A program made the translations under genes and the position numbers. 64,000 bases of DNA, taken from contig DCAB01000013.1 of assembly GCA_002311855.1 (NCBI GenBank), positions 1-64,000 of the forward strand, given 5' to 3'. Positions 35,979 through 44,286 of the stretch are shown here, one piece after another. Numbering within the stretch: the first letter of the stretch is position 1; every line of letters begins with the position of its first letter. Source of the stretch: Candidatus Dadabacteria bacterium UBA1144. Its GTDB lineage: Bacteria; Desulfobacterota_D; UBA1144. The notes beneath the pieces are model-generated. The model was not told where the DNA came from. It searched no databases and worked only from the letters and a program-made list of their open reading frames with translations.

Positions 35979-36164
35979 ATGGCTAAAAAATCATTAATAG
36001 TTAAAGCGAATAAAAAACAAAAATTTAAAGTAAGAGAGTATAATCGATGTCCTATTACAGGAAGGCCAAGAGGTTTTATAAGAAGGTTTGGTATGAGTAG
36101 GAATACATTTAGGAAACTTGCAAGCGCGGGTCTTATTCCCGGAGTTAAAAAAGCAAGTTTGTAA
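35979..36164 (+). CDS. rpsN: 30S ribosomal protein S14, short form lacking the zinc cysteines
   Basis: 61 aa, the length of the zinc-binding S14 type, ending LIPGVKKASL. In that type two C-x2-C pairs bind zinc; here the matching segments read NRCPITG and GMSRNTF, so three of four cysteines are missing and zinc cannot be bound in the usual way. The C-terminal TGRPRGFIRRFGMSR resembles the long zinc-free S14 form of other phyla, but the long N-terminal arm is absent. The gene is in its standard place after rplE. Confidence 0.95.
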   Translation: MAKKSLIVKANKKQKFKVREYNRCPITGRPRGFIRRFGMSRNTFRKLASAGLIPGVKKASL

Positions 36165-36176
36165 TGCGAGGTAAAA

Positions 36177-36572
36177 ATGGTCATAGATCCAATATCAGAT
36201 ATGTTAACGCGAATCAGGAATGCCATTGCCAGAAAACATAGGAATGTAAAAATTCCAAATTCAAAATTTAAACTAGAAATTGCTAGAATTCTAGCTGAGG
36301 AAGGCTTTATCTCATCATTCGAAAAAATTGATAATGATAAATTCAAATACATTAAAATCGATCTTAAGTATAGCGATAAGAAAGTTTCCGTGATTAAGGA
36401 TATTCGAAGAATAAGCAAGCCTGGTTTGAGGGTCTACGTAAACAAAGACAACATTCCAAGAATTGTGGGTGGTTTCGGTACTTCAATAATTTCAACCTCT
36501 AAAGGTGTAATGACTGGTAACAAAGCTAGGCAAATTGGACTTGGGGGAGAAGTTCTCTGTAGTATTTTGTAA
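36177..36572 (+). CDS. rpsH: 30S ribosomal protein S8
   Basis: 16S rRNA central-domain protein and, in E. coli, repressor of the spc operon. DPISDMLTRIRNA and the STSKGVMTGNKARQ region are typical. 131 aa. Confidence 0.98.
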   Translation: MVIDPISDMLTRIRNAIARKHRNVKIPNSKFKLEIARILAEEGFISSFEKIDNDKFKYIKIDLKYSDKKVSVIKDIRRISKPGLRVYVNKDNIPRIVGGFGTSIISTSKGVMTGNKARQIGLGGEVLCSIL

Positions 36573-36583
36573 GGAGGTTAATT

Positions 36584-37141
36584 ATGTCTAGAATAGGAAA
36601 GAAAGAAATACGTATTGATGACGAGGTCAAAATTACCCTTTCAGATAGAACACTTAAAGTTTCCGGTCCTAAAGGTGAACTTGAAAGAAGAATCCCATCC
36701 GGTATTCAAGTCGATATTTCAGATAGTCTAATTTTTGTCAAAAGAGATTCAGAAGATAAAAAAACAAAAGCATTCCATGGATTAACTAGAGCTCTAATTA
36801 ACAACATGGTTATAGGTGTAAAAGATGGATTTAAAAAGACCCTTGATATCGTAGGTACTGGCTATAAATGTGACATAAAATCTAAATCTGAATTAATTCT
36901 TAATTTAGGATATTCAAATCCGGTGACTTTTAATCTACCCAGCTCAATTACAGCTGAAGTTGAAAACAAAGGTACTCAACTGACAATATCTGGCCCTGAT
37001 AAAGAATTGGTAGGAGAGATTAGTGCGCAAATCAGACAACTGAGAAAACCTGAAAGATATAAAGGAAAAGGTATTAGATACAAGGAAGAATATATAAAGC
37101 TTAAAGCTGGAAAAGCTGGTGGTGCAGGTGCAAAAGCATGA
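36584..37141 (+). CDS. rplF: 50S ribosomal protein L6
   Basis: Lies near the GTPase-associated centre. MSRIGKK at the start and KPERYKGKGIRYKEE at the end are family marks. 185 aa. It has a perfect AAGGAGG ribosome site. Its end overlaps rplR (ATGA). Confidence 0.98.
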   Translation: MSRIGKKEIRIDDEVKITLSDRTLKVSGPKGELERRIPSGIQVDISDSLIFVKRDSEDKKTKAFHGLTRALINNMVIGVKDGFKKTLDIVGTGYKCDIKSKSELILNLGYSNPVTFNLPSSITAEVENKGTQLTISGPDKELVGEISAQIRQLRKPERYKGKGIRYKEEYIKLKAGKAGGAGAKA

Positions 37142-37497
37142 TTAAATCTGTCGATAAGAACAAATTAAGAGTTAAAAGACACAAAAAGAAGAAAAAGACT
37201 ATTTATGGAACGACTGAGGTGCCTAGATTGTATATATTTAAATCTCTAAAAAATTTCTACGTTAATCTAGTGGATGATGTTAATGGAAAAACACTTGTTT
37301 CAGAATCCTCATTAAAAATAGAAAAATCATCATCACAAGATAGTGATGAATTAACCAAAAAAATTGCTAACAATCTTTCAGCTAAAGCAGCCAGTCTTGG
37401 AATAAAGAAGATTGTCTTTGATAGAAGTGGTTACAAATATCATGGAAAGATAAAGAAATTAGCTGATGAATTACGAGATAAAGGATTAATTTTTTAA
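37138..37497 (+). CDS. rplR: 50S ribosomal protein L18
   Basis: 5S rRNA-binding protein. RLYIFKSLKNFYVNLVDD and KIVFDRSGYKYHGK identify it. 119 aa. Confidence 0.97.
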   Translation: MIKSVDKNKLRVKRHKKKKKTIYGTTEVPRLYIFKSLKNFYVNLVDDVNGKTLVSESSLKIEKSSSQDSDELTKKIANNLSAKAASLGIKKIVFDRSGYKYHGKIKKLADELRDKGLIF

Positions 37498-37512
37498 TAT
37501 TGGAGATTTATA

Positions 37513-38052
37513 GTGGCAAGAATTACAGATAAAGAATTTGAAGAAAAAATAGTTCAAATTAGACGAGTAGCAAAAGTTACAAAAGGTGGGAAGAATTTTC
37601 ATTTTACTGCCTTAGTAATTGTAGGTAACAAGAAAGGAAAAGTAGGCGCTGGTTTAGGTAAATCCAATGAGGTTCCAAACGCGATTAAAAAAGGGATACA
37701 GAAAGCCAAAAAAAATTTAATGGAAGTATCAAGAAATGGAAAAACCATTAATCATGAAGTTTACGGCAAACATTTATCTAGTCGTGTAATGATCAGACCT
37801 GCTAGCTCGGGTACTGGTGTTGTAGCTGGAGCAACTATGAGATTAGTTTTAGAATTAGCTGGAATAAAAGATGTTCTAACAAAGTCATTAGGATCCAGAA
37901 ATCCAATTAATGTTGTAAATGCTACTATGGAATGCCTTAAGCAACTTAAGGATCCGCATCATAAGGCCAACGAATTAGGAAAAAATCAGTCTGATTTAGA
38001 TTTGCCAAGACAGTTTTACAAAAATGGATTAGAAGGTAGAACAGATGCTTGA
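37513..38052 (+). CDS. rpsE: 30S ribosomal protein S5
   Basis: Accuracy protein of 30S. VGNKKGKVGAGLGKS and RPASSGTGVVAG are clear. Translation starts at GTG 37513 with TGGAG upstream. 179 aa. rplO begins 8 bases before its stop, so rpmD (L30), normally between them, is missing. Confidence 0.97.
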   Translation: MARITDKEFEEKIVQIRRVAKVTKGGKNFHFTALVIVGNKKGKVGAGLGKSNEVPNAIKKGIQKAKKNLMEVSRNGKTINHEVYGKHLSSRVMIRPASSGTGVVAGATMRLVLELAGIKDVLTKSLGSRNPINVVNATMECLKQLKDPHHKANELGKNQSDLDLPRQFYKNGLEGRTDA

Positions 38053-38470
38053 TAAATTACAAAAATCTAGATTTAAAAATAGGACAAGGGTTGGAAGAGG
38101 TCCAGGGTCCAAGGGTAAAACTGCCGGAAGGGGGCACAAAGGACAGAAATCCAGATCTGGTGCTAAAATATCCGCTCTTTTCGAAGGTGGTCAATCTAAT
38201 TATGTATTAAGAACTCCAAAAAGAGGATTTCGAAATTACAATAGAGTGACATACGATGTTGTAAACGTAGGCTTAATTAACAAATTAAAAGATCTAGAGA
38301 AGGTTGATGCGGATACCTTGGTGAAACTTAAAATAATTAGTGGAAAAAATCCTTTGAAGATTTTAGGAAATGGTGAACTAAATAAGAAACTAGAGGTAAG
38401 TGCCAATAGTTTCTCTGAATCTGCTGCAAGTAAAATAAAATCGGCAGGTGGAAACGTAATAAAAGTATGA
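38045..38470 (+). CDS. rplO: 50S ribosomal protein L15
   Basis: Late-assembling 50S protein. GRGPGSKGKTAGRGHKGQKSR is diagnostic. 141 aa; overlaps both rpsE and secY. Confidence 0.97.
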   Translation: MLDKLQKSRFKNRTRVGRGPGSKGKTAGRGHKGQKSRSGAKISALFEGGQSNYVLRTPKRGFRNYNRVTYDVVNVGLINKLKDLEKVDADTLVKLKIISGKNPLKILGNGELNKKLEVSANSFSESAASKIKSAGGNVIKV

Positions 38471-39783
38471 GTACACTTGATTCATTGCCAAAACTACCAG
38501 AGCTAAACAAAAAGATTCTTTATACGTTATTAATTCTGATAATATATAGACTTGGAGTTTTTATTCCAATTCCGGGAGTAGATGCACAAGAAGTTTTAAG
38601 GGTTTTTACAAGTCAAGGGAAATCTTTTTTTGATATAATAAATCTTTTCTCAGGTGGGGCATTTGAGCGGGCATCTATTTTTGCACTAGGAGTAATGCCA
38701 TATATTACTTCTTCAATTGTTATGTCGCTTGTCGTAAAGACCGTCCCATCATTAGAAGAAATGCAAAAAGACCCTCTAGGAAAAAAGAAGGTTTCTCAAT
38801 ATTCAAGATACCTAACGATTGTAATATGCTTTTTTCAAGGATCCTTATTGGTTTCTGCTCTACAATCAGGTCTAGGTACCGGTGCAGAAATTGTTTACAA
38901 TCCAGGCTTAACCTTTTTTGTTATTACCATCGCCACTTTAACAGCAGGAACTTTTTTCGTAATGTGGCTAGGGGAACAGATTACGAATAATGGCATAGGA
39001 AACGGATTGTCACTTATTATTGCTGTATCGATAATAGCTTCGATTCCTTCTGCTACAGGCAACCTCTTTAATTTTGTACGAATCGGAGAATTGAACATCA
39101 TAACTATAGTCTTGTTCCTTTTGATTATGTTGATCATCTTATATTCAATCGTATTTGTTGAGAGATCATATAGAAAAATTCCTGTTCAATACCCGCAGAG
39201 AACAAAAGGAAGAAAAGTTTTTGCTGGACAAGCATCACATTTACCTTTGAAGATAAATCCTGCAGGAGTTATACCCCCAATTTTTGCATCATCAATATTA
39301 TTGTTACCATTGACCATTTTTAATTATGTCGATGTTCCGTCAGTAAATCAGTTTGCTCAAACTTTTCTTAATAACGGATTTTTGTACAATGGAGTTTTCG
39401 CGATATTGGTTATATTTTTCACATTCTTTTATACTGGGATTGTTATCAATCCTGAAGAAATGTCTGAAAATCTTAAAAAAAACGGCGCAAATATACCGGG
39501 GATAAGACCTGGAAAAAGCACTACAGAATATATAAAGAGTGTTATGTCTAAACTAACTGTGATTGGAGCACTATATTTGGCAATTGTGTGTGTGATTCCC
39601 GCGATACTCAATGCAAAGCCATTTAGTTTACCGTTTTATTATGGTGGAGCATCCCTACTGATTGTCATAGGAGTTACATTGGACACTATCCAACAGATAG
39701 AATCATTTCTTATCTCATCAAATTACGATCAACTAACAGGTAAAAGAGCAGCAAGAGAGCCAAGAAGGTTCAACGTAAGATAA
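38467..39783 (+). CDS. secY: Protein translocase subunit SecY
   Basis: Central channel of the inner-membrane Sec translocon, ten membrane helices. FIPIPGVD, GVMPYITSSIVM, and NPEEMSENLKKNGANIPGIRPG are family features. 438 aa. Start overlaps the rplO stop (ATGA), the usual spc-operon position. Confidence 0.98.
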   Translation: MSTLDSLPKLPELNKKILYTLLILIIYRLGVFIPIPGVDAQEVLRVFTSQGKSFFDIINLFSGGAFERASIFALGVMPYITSSIVMSLVVKTVPSLEEMQKDPLGKKKVSQYSRYLTIVICFFQGSLLVSALQSGLGTGAEIVYNPGLTFFVITIATLTAGTFFVMWLGEQITNNGIGNGLSLIIAVSIIASIPSATGNLFNFVRIGELNIITIVLFLLIMLIILYSIVFVERSYRKIPVQYPQRTKGRKVFAGQASHLPLKINPAGVIPPIFASSILLLPLTIFNYVDVPSVNQFAQTFLNNGFLYNGVFAILVIFFTFFYTGIVINPEEMSENLKKNGANIPGIRPGKSTTEYIKSVMSKLTVIGALYLAIVCVIPAILNAKPFSLPFYYGGASLLIVIGVTLDTIQQIESFLISSNYDQLTGKRAAREPRRFNVR

Positions 39784-39787
39784 TGTT

Positions 39788-40333
39788 ATGGTAATAGTTT
39801 TATTTGGCCCCCCTGGGGCAGGGAAAGGAACACAGGCGGATTTATTAAAAGAGAAATTGGACTTGCAGCATCTATCAACAGGAGATATCTTGAGAGAGGA
39901 AGTAGGTAATAGATCCGAGCTGGGCTTATCAGCAAAAAAATTTATGGATGCTGGTGAACTCGTAACCGATGAACTTATTATAGAAATGATTAAAAACAAA
40001 ATGATTTCAAATCATAAAAAGAATGGATTTCTACTAGACGGATTTCCTAGAACTATTTCTCAAGCAGAAGCTTTAGATGAAATGCTTAATGAAAATTCTT
40101 TAAAGATTGACAAGGTGGTTTCACTTGAGGTTGAAGATGACGATTTAATAGAAAGATTACTTTTAAGAGGTAGAAATGATGACAATAAAGAGACAATAAC
40201 AAATCGATTAGAAGTTTATAAAAATCAAACATTACCAATAAAGGAGTACTATACTCAATTAGGATTATTGATAAGAATCAAAGGAAATGATTCAATTGAA
40301 GAGGTTTTTAAAAATATCATTAAATCAATTTGA
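39788..40333 (+). CDS. adk: Adenylate kinase, short-lid form
   Basis: Interconverts ATP, ADP and AMP. P-loop GPPGAGKGTQ at residues 7-16, AMP-binding STGDILREEV and LDGFPRT. At 181 aa it lacks the long LID domain with zinc cysteines found in Gram-positive forms and E. coli's longer lid. It follows secY, as in many bacteria. Confidence 0.97.
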   Translation: MVIVLFGPPGAGKGTQADLLKEKLDLQHLSTGDILREEVGNRSELGLSAKKFMDAGELVTDELIIEMIKNKMISNHKKNGFLLDGFPRTISQAEALDEMLNENSLKIDKVVSLEVEDDDLIERLLLRGRNDDNKETITNRLEVYKNQTLPIKEYYTQLGLLIRIKGNDSIEEVFKNIIKSI

Positions 40334-40335
40334 TT

Positions 40336-41106
40336 ATGGCTATTGAAATTAAAAATAAAAAAAATATAGAGAAAATCAAAAATTGTGGGTTAATTTTAGC
40401 CGAAGTTCAGAAGCTTCTAATTAAATCAATTCGACCAGGAATATCAACTTTGGAATTGGATCAAATAGCTGAGAATTATACGTTATCAAAAGGTTTTTTA
40501 CCAGCTTTTAAAGGATATCAAGAATTCCCTGCAAACATATGTGCCTCTATCAATGATGAAGTTGTTCATGGTGTTCCATCAGAAAAAAGAATTTTAAATG
40601 AAGGAGATATCGTTGGTATAGATTTTGGTGTTTTTAAGGACGAATTTTATGCCGATGCCGCTTTTACTTTTCCCGTAGGAGAGATTGATAATATCGTAAA
40701 AAAACTTCTCAAAGTCACGGAAGACTCGTTATTTAAAGGCATCAGCAATGCGAAATTAGGTAATAAATTGTTTGATATCTCTAAAGCGATTCAAGATTGT
40801 GTGGAATCCCACGGTTTTTCAGTAGTTAGAACATTCGTTGGTCACGGGATAGGTAGAAATTTACATGAGGACCCCCAAGTTCCTAATTTTGTTCTTCAAA
40901 ATGAACAAAGAAGCAGGTCAATCAATTTAAAAGAAGGAATGGTTCTCGCTATTGAACCAATGGTTAATATCGGTAGTTTTGAGGTCATGCCTTCTAAGGA
41001 TGATAATGATAGTTGGACTGTCTTGACAAAAGATGGTAGTTTGTCAGCCCATTTTGAACATACTGTTGCAATAACAACAGATGGTCCACTAATTTTAACA
41101 AATTAA
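40336..41106 (+). CDS. map: Methionine aminopeptidase type I
   Basis: Removes the initiator methionine from new proteins. Metal ligands occur in GIDFGVFKDEFYADAA, FVGHGIGRNLHEDPQ and AIEPMVNIG. The ATG at 40336, 2 bases after the adk stop, is preferred over an overlapping TTG two codons upstream. 256 aa. Confidence 0.97.
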   Translation: MAIEIKNKKNIEKIKNCGLILAEVQKLLIKSIRPGISTLELDQIAENYTLSKGFLPAFKGYQEFPANICASINDEVVHGVPSEKRILNEGDIVGIDFGVFKDEFYADAAFTFPVGEIDNIVKKLLKVTEDSLFKGISNAKLGNKLFDISKAIQDCVESHGFSVVRTFVGHGIGRNLHEDPQVPNFVLQNEQRSRSINLKEGMVLAIEPMVNIGSFEVMPSKDDNDSWTVLTKDGSLSAHFEHTVAITTDGPLILTN

Positions 41107-41108
41107 TT

Positions 41109-41327
41109 ATGGCTAAAGAAGGTAGAATAGAATTAGAAGGCAAAATCGTAAAAGCTTTACCCAATGCGATGTTTAAAGTTGAATTGGAAAACAAACATCA
41201 GATACTAGCTTATGTCTCTGGAAAGATGAGAACACATTTTATCAGGATTCTTCCTGGGGATAGAGTCAAGGTCGAAGTGTCACCATATGATTTGACAAAA
41301 GGACGAATAACATATAGATTGAAATGA
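41109..41327 (+). CDS. infA: Translation initiation factor IF-1
   Basis: OB-fold factor blocking the A site at initiation. IELEGKIVKALPNAMFKVEL and GRITYRLK are typical. 72 aa. rpmJ (L36), often next, is absent: only 37 bases separate it from rpsM. Confidence 0.97.
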   Translation: MAKEGRIELEGKIVKALPNAMFKVELENKHQILAYVSGKMRTHFIRILPGDRVKVEVSPYDLTKGRITYRLK

Positions 41328-41346
41328 AATCATCGTATATTATATA
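41319..41346 (+). promoter_or_regulatory. Possible alpha-operon promoter before rpsM
   Basis: TTGAAA (41319-41324) and TATATA (41341-41346) are 16 bases apart, at the end of infA and in the short gap before rpsM, which has its own ribosome site (ACGGAG). Such AT-rich matches arise easily by chance. Confidence 0.3.
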
Positions 41347-41364
41347 ACCTTTTAACGGAGTTTT

Positions 41365-41748
41365 ATGCCTAGAATTTCAGGAGTTGACATACCAGAAAAC
41401 AAGAGAGTAGAGATTTCTCTTACTTATATTTATGGTATCGGGAGAAAAATTTCTAATAATATTTTACAAGATGCAAGCATAGATCCTTCAACCAGAACTA
41501 AGGACTTAACAGACTCCGATGTTACTAAAATTAGAAAAGTAATTGAAAGTAATTATTTGGTTGAGGGCGAATTAAGAGTAGATATTCAGAATAACATTAA
41601 AAGGCTTCAAGATATTGGATCGTATAGGGGAATGAGGCATAGAAAAAAATTACCCCTAAGAGGCCAACGAACAAAATCAAATGCTCGGACGAGACGAGGT
41701 AAAAAAGGACTTGCCGTTTCAAGGAAAAAACAAGCTGGAATTAAATGA
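41365..41748 (+). CDS. rpsM: 30S ribosomal protein S13
   Basis: Head protein contacting the P-site tRNA and 50S. MPRISGVDIPENKRV, YGIGRKIS and RGMRHRKKLPLRGQRT are diagnostic. 127 aa. Confidence 0.98.
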   Translation: MPRISGVDIPENKRVEISLTYIYGIGRKISNNILQDASIDPSTRTKDLTDSDVTKIRKVIESNYLVEGELRVDIQNNIKRLQDIGSYRGMRHRKKLPLRGQRTKSNARTRRGKKGLAVSRKKQAGIK

Positions 41749-41764
41749 TTGGAGAAAATTTGGA

Positions 41765-42148
41765 TTGAAAAAAGTAAAAAAAACCAAAAAAGTGAAAAAG
41801 TTTGTAGAATCAGGTCAAGCTCATATCCACGCTACTTTTAATAATACCATTGTCACAATTACAGACGAAAGTGGGAATGTAATTTCATCTGCAGCTGCTG
41901 GGAAAAAAGGTTTTAAAGGAACTAGGAAAGGAACACCTTTTGCTGCACAGCTAGCAGCTGAAGAAGCTGCAAAAAAGGCAAGAGAATTTGGAATGAAAAC
42001 GATCGCCGTATTTGTTAGGGGACCTGGCCCGGGACGAGAAACTGCTATTAGATCCATTCAAAATGCTGGGATAAGAGTCAATTCCATCAAAGATGTCACA
42101 CCAATACCACATAATGGATGTAGACCCCCAGGAAAAAGAAGAGTTTAA
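41765..42148 (+). CDS. rpsK: 30S ribosomal protein S11
   Basis: Platform protein of 30S. SGQAHIHATFNNTIVTI and NGCRPPGKRRV are family marks. The reading frame is open far into rpsM, but the best start is TTG 41765 (MKKVKKTKK), with GGAG 10 bases upstream, giving the usual 127 aa. Confidence 0.95.
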   Translation: MKKVKKTKKVKKFVESGQAHIHATFNNTIVTITDESGNVISSAAAGKKGFKGTRKGTPFAAQLAAEEAAKKAREFGMKTIAVFVRGPGPGRETAIRSIQNAGIRVNSIKDVTPIPHNGCRPPGKRRV

Positions 42149-42158
42149 GGAAAATAAT

Positions 42159-42788
42159 TTGTCTAGATACACAGGACCAACAACAAAATTGTCGAGAAGA
42201 GAAGGTCAAGAGCTTTTTTTAAAAGGGGATAGATCTTTTAGCGATAAAGCAGCAAGAAGACTAAATGTTAAGCCCGGCCAATCTCATTCTAGTTTCAGGC
42301 AAAAAACTTCTGACTATGGTATTAGGTTGAGAGAAAAACAAAAGCTAAAAAGAATATTTGGATTAACAGAAAGACAGTTTAGAAATAATTTTATAAAATC
42401 TACCAAGCAATCCGGGGTTACAGGTCATAATTTGATTTCCAATTTAGAAAGAAGATTAGATAATGTTGTATATAGACTAGGGCTATTAAGCTCAAGAAAT
42501 GAAGCAAGACAATATGTCAATCATGGCCATATATTAGTAAATGGTAAAAAACTAGATATACCTTCTCATCTAATCTCGGTAAATGATATTATAGAAGTTA
42601 AAGATAAAACTAAGGAAAACAATAGAATCAAAAATTCAGTTGAGTCAGTTGCGAGAAGAGGTGTGCCCGAGTGGCTAACCTTAGATCCCGCTAAATTAGT
42701 TGGAACTATAAAGAGATTACCTGTTAGAGATGATTTCACATTACCAATTGATGAACAACTTATTACCGAGTTTTATTCAAAATTATAG
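42159..42788 (+). CDS. rpsD: 30S ribosomal protein S4
   Basis: Assembly-nucleating 16S rRNA-binding protein. The true N-terminus is SRYTGPTTKLSRREG, read from TTG 42159 with AAGGA upstream; ATG codons further upstream lie inside rpsK and would add unrelated residues. An S4 domain (NLERRLDNVVYRLGL) follows. 209 aa. Confidence 0.95.
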   Translation: MSRYTGPTTKLSRREGQELFLKGDRSFSDKAARRLNVKPGQSHSSFRQKTSDYGIRLREKQKLKRIFGLTERQFRNNFIKSTKQSGVTGHNLISNLERRLDNVVYRLGLLSSRNEARQYVNHGHILVNGKKLDIPSHLISVNDIIEVKDKTKENNRIKNSVESVARRGVPEWLTLDPAKLVGTIKRLPVRDDFTLPIDEQLITEFYSKL

Positions 42789-42797
42789 GAGATTTTA

Positions 42798-43856
42798 ATG
42801 GAATTTCAGAACAATTGGCTCAGTCTTCATAGACCGAAATCTATCCAAATAGAACAAAAATCAAAAACACCGACTTATACCAAGTTTATCTGTCAACCAA
42901 TGGAAAAAGGTTACGCAACGACGATTGGAAATTCACTAAGGAGAATATTGCTTTCCTCGATTCAGGGTCCAGCGATTACAATGGTTAAAATCGATAGTGT
43001 GATGCACGAATTTTCCTCAATCCCTGGGATAAGAGAAGATGTAACAGAAATCATTCTGAATTTAAAACAACTAAATCTTAAACTTCACACTTATGAAAAA
43101 CAAAAAATTTCATTAAGTGTTTCAGGTGGGGGAATCATAAAAGCTCAAGATATACAAGTTAATCAAAATGTTGAGATTACAAACCCTGATCAGTATATAG
43201 CAACACTTTCAGAAGGCTCTAAATTAGATATGGAAATGATAGTGGAAATGGGAAGAGGTTATGTACCAACTGAATCTAGAGAAGAAATTGAACATTCAAT
43301 TGGAGAAATATTAATCGATGCTATTTTCTCACCTGTGACGAAAGTTAATTATGATGTTACTAATGCTAGAGTTGGTCGTAGAACAGACTATGAAAAACTT
43401 ACTTTAGAAATATGGACCAATGGAACAATACTTCCGGAAGATGCTGTTTCTTATGCCGCAAAAATACTTAAAGAACAAATGACTGTTTTTGTCAATTTCG
43501 ATGAAGAAAAAATAGATTCAATACCAATCGTAGAAGATGTTCAGGAAGAAATAACCGGCTCTGAAGATATTTTATTTACCAAAATTGAGGACCTAGATTT
43601 TTCGGCAAGGTCTCTAAACTGTTTAGCAAAAGCAAGTATTAAATATTTAGGTGATTTAATCCAACTTTCCGAAGAAGACTTATTAAATCTTGAAAATCTA
43701 GGTAAGAGATCCTTGTTTGAAGTCCGAGATGTTGTTGCAAGTTGCAATTTAAAACTTGGTGAAGAAATTAATAAGGATCTTTATTACGAACAAAGAAGCA
43801 AGAAAGAAGAAATGGATACTTCCGAAACAGAGAAAAAAGATGAGACATCGAGTTAG
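42798..43856 (+). CDS. rpoA: RNA polymerase alpha subunit
   Basis: Assembles RNA polymerase and contacts promoters. N-terminal domain with TTIGNSLRRILLSS and GRGYVP; C-terminal domain near 255-330 with NCLAKASIKYLGDLIQ and NLGKRSLFEV. A charged tail rich in Glu and Lys closes it. 352 aa. Its end overlaps rplQ by 17 bases. Confidence 0.98.
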   Translation: MEFQNNWLSLHRPKSIQIEQKSKTPTYTKFICQPMEKGYATTIGNSLRRILLSSIQGPAITMVKIDSVMHEFSSIPGIREDVTEIILNLKQLNLKLHTYEKQKISLSVSGGGIIKAQDIQVNQNVEITNPDQYIATLSEGSKLDMEMIVEMGRGYVPTESREEIEHSIGEILIDAIFSPVTKVNYDVTNARVGRRTDYEKLTLEIWTNGTILPEDAVSYAAKILKEQMTVFVNFDEEKIDSIPIVEDVQEEITGSEDILFTKIEDLDFSARSLNCLAKASIKYLGDLIQLSEEDLLNLENLGKRSLFEVRDVVASCNLKLGEEINKDLYYEQRSKKEEMDTSETEKKDETSS

Positions 43857-44277
43857 AAAAGGCAAATTAGGACTCAAAACTGGACATAGATTATCATTGT
43901 TAAGAAATCTTTGTACAGAGCTATTTAGACATGGGAGAATACTTACCACAGATGTAAAAGCTAAGGAATTAAAAAAATTTAGTGAAAAAATTATAACACT
44001 TGCGAAAACGGATACAGTTCATTCGAGAAGACTCGTAAATACAAAAATCAAAGATAGAAATATAATATCAAAGCTATTTGACACCATCGGACCATCTTTT
44101 TCTAGTAGACCAGGTGGGTACACAAGAATAATCAAATTGAATTATAGAAAAGGGGATGCGGCTCCTATTTCAACCATTGAGTTGGTTGGCCTGGAAGTTC
44201 CTTTTAAATCTCAAGATGAGAGCAAAGGTGATCAAATTTCCAAGGACAATGATTCCGAAATCCAAAAAACTGATTAA
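43840..44277 (+). CDS. rplQ: 50S ribosomal protein L17
   Basis: Tunnel-exit protein. The start is ATG 43840 (MRHRVRKGKLGL), inside the end of rpoA; the open frame upstream is an extension inside rpoA. A core of about 120 residues is followed by a polar tail rich in Asp, Ser and Lys. 145 aa. Last gene of the ribosomal cluster. Confidence 0.96.
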   Translation: MRHRVRKGKLGLKTGHRLSLLRNLCTELFRHGRILTTDVKAKELKKFSEKIITLAKTDTVHSRRLVNTKIKDRNIISKLFDTIGPSFSSRPGGYTRIIKLNYRKGDAAPISTIELVGLEVPFKSQDESKGDQISKDNDSEIQKTD

Positions 44278-44286
44278 AAAATTTCT

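Noticed and set aside
42093..42158. N-terminal extension of S4 within rpsK
   Set aside because: S4 proteins begin at SRYTGP; the extension is a reading of the rpsK end, and TTG 42159 has AAGGA upstream.
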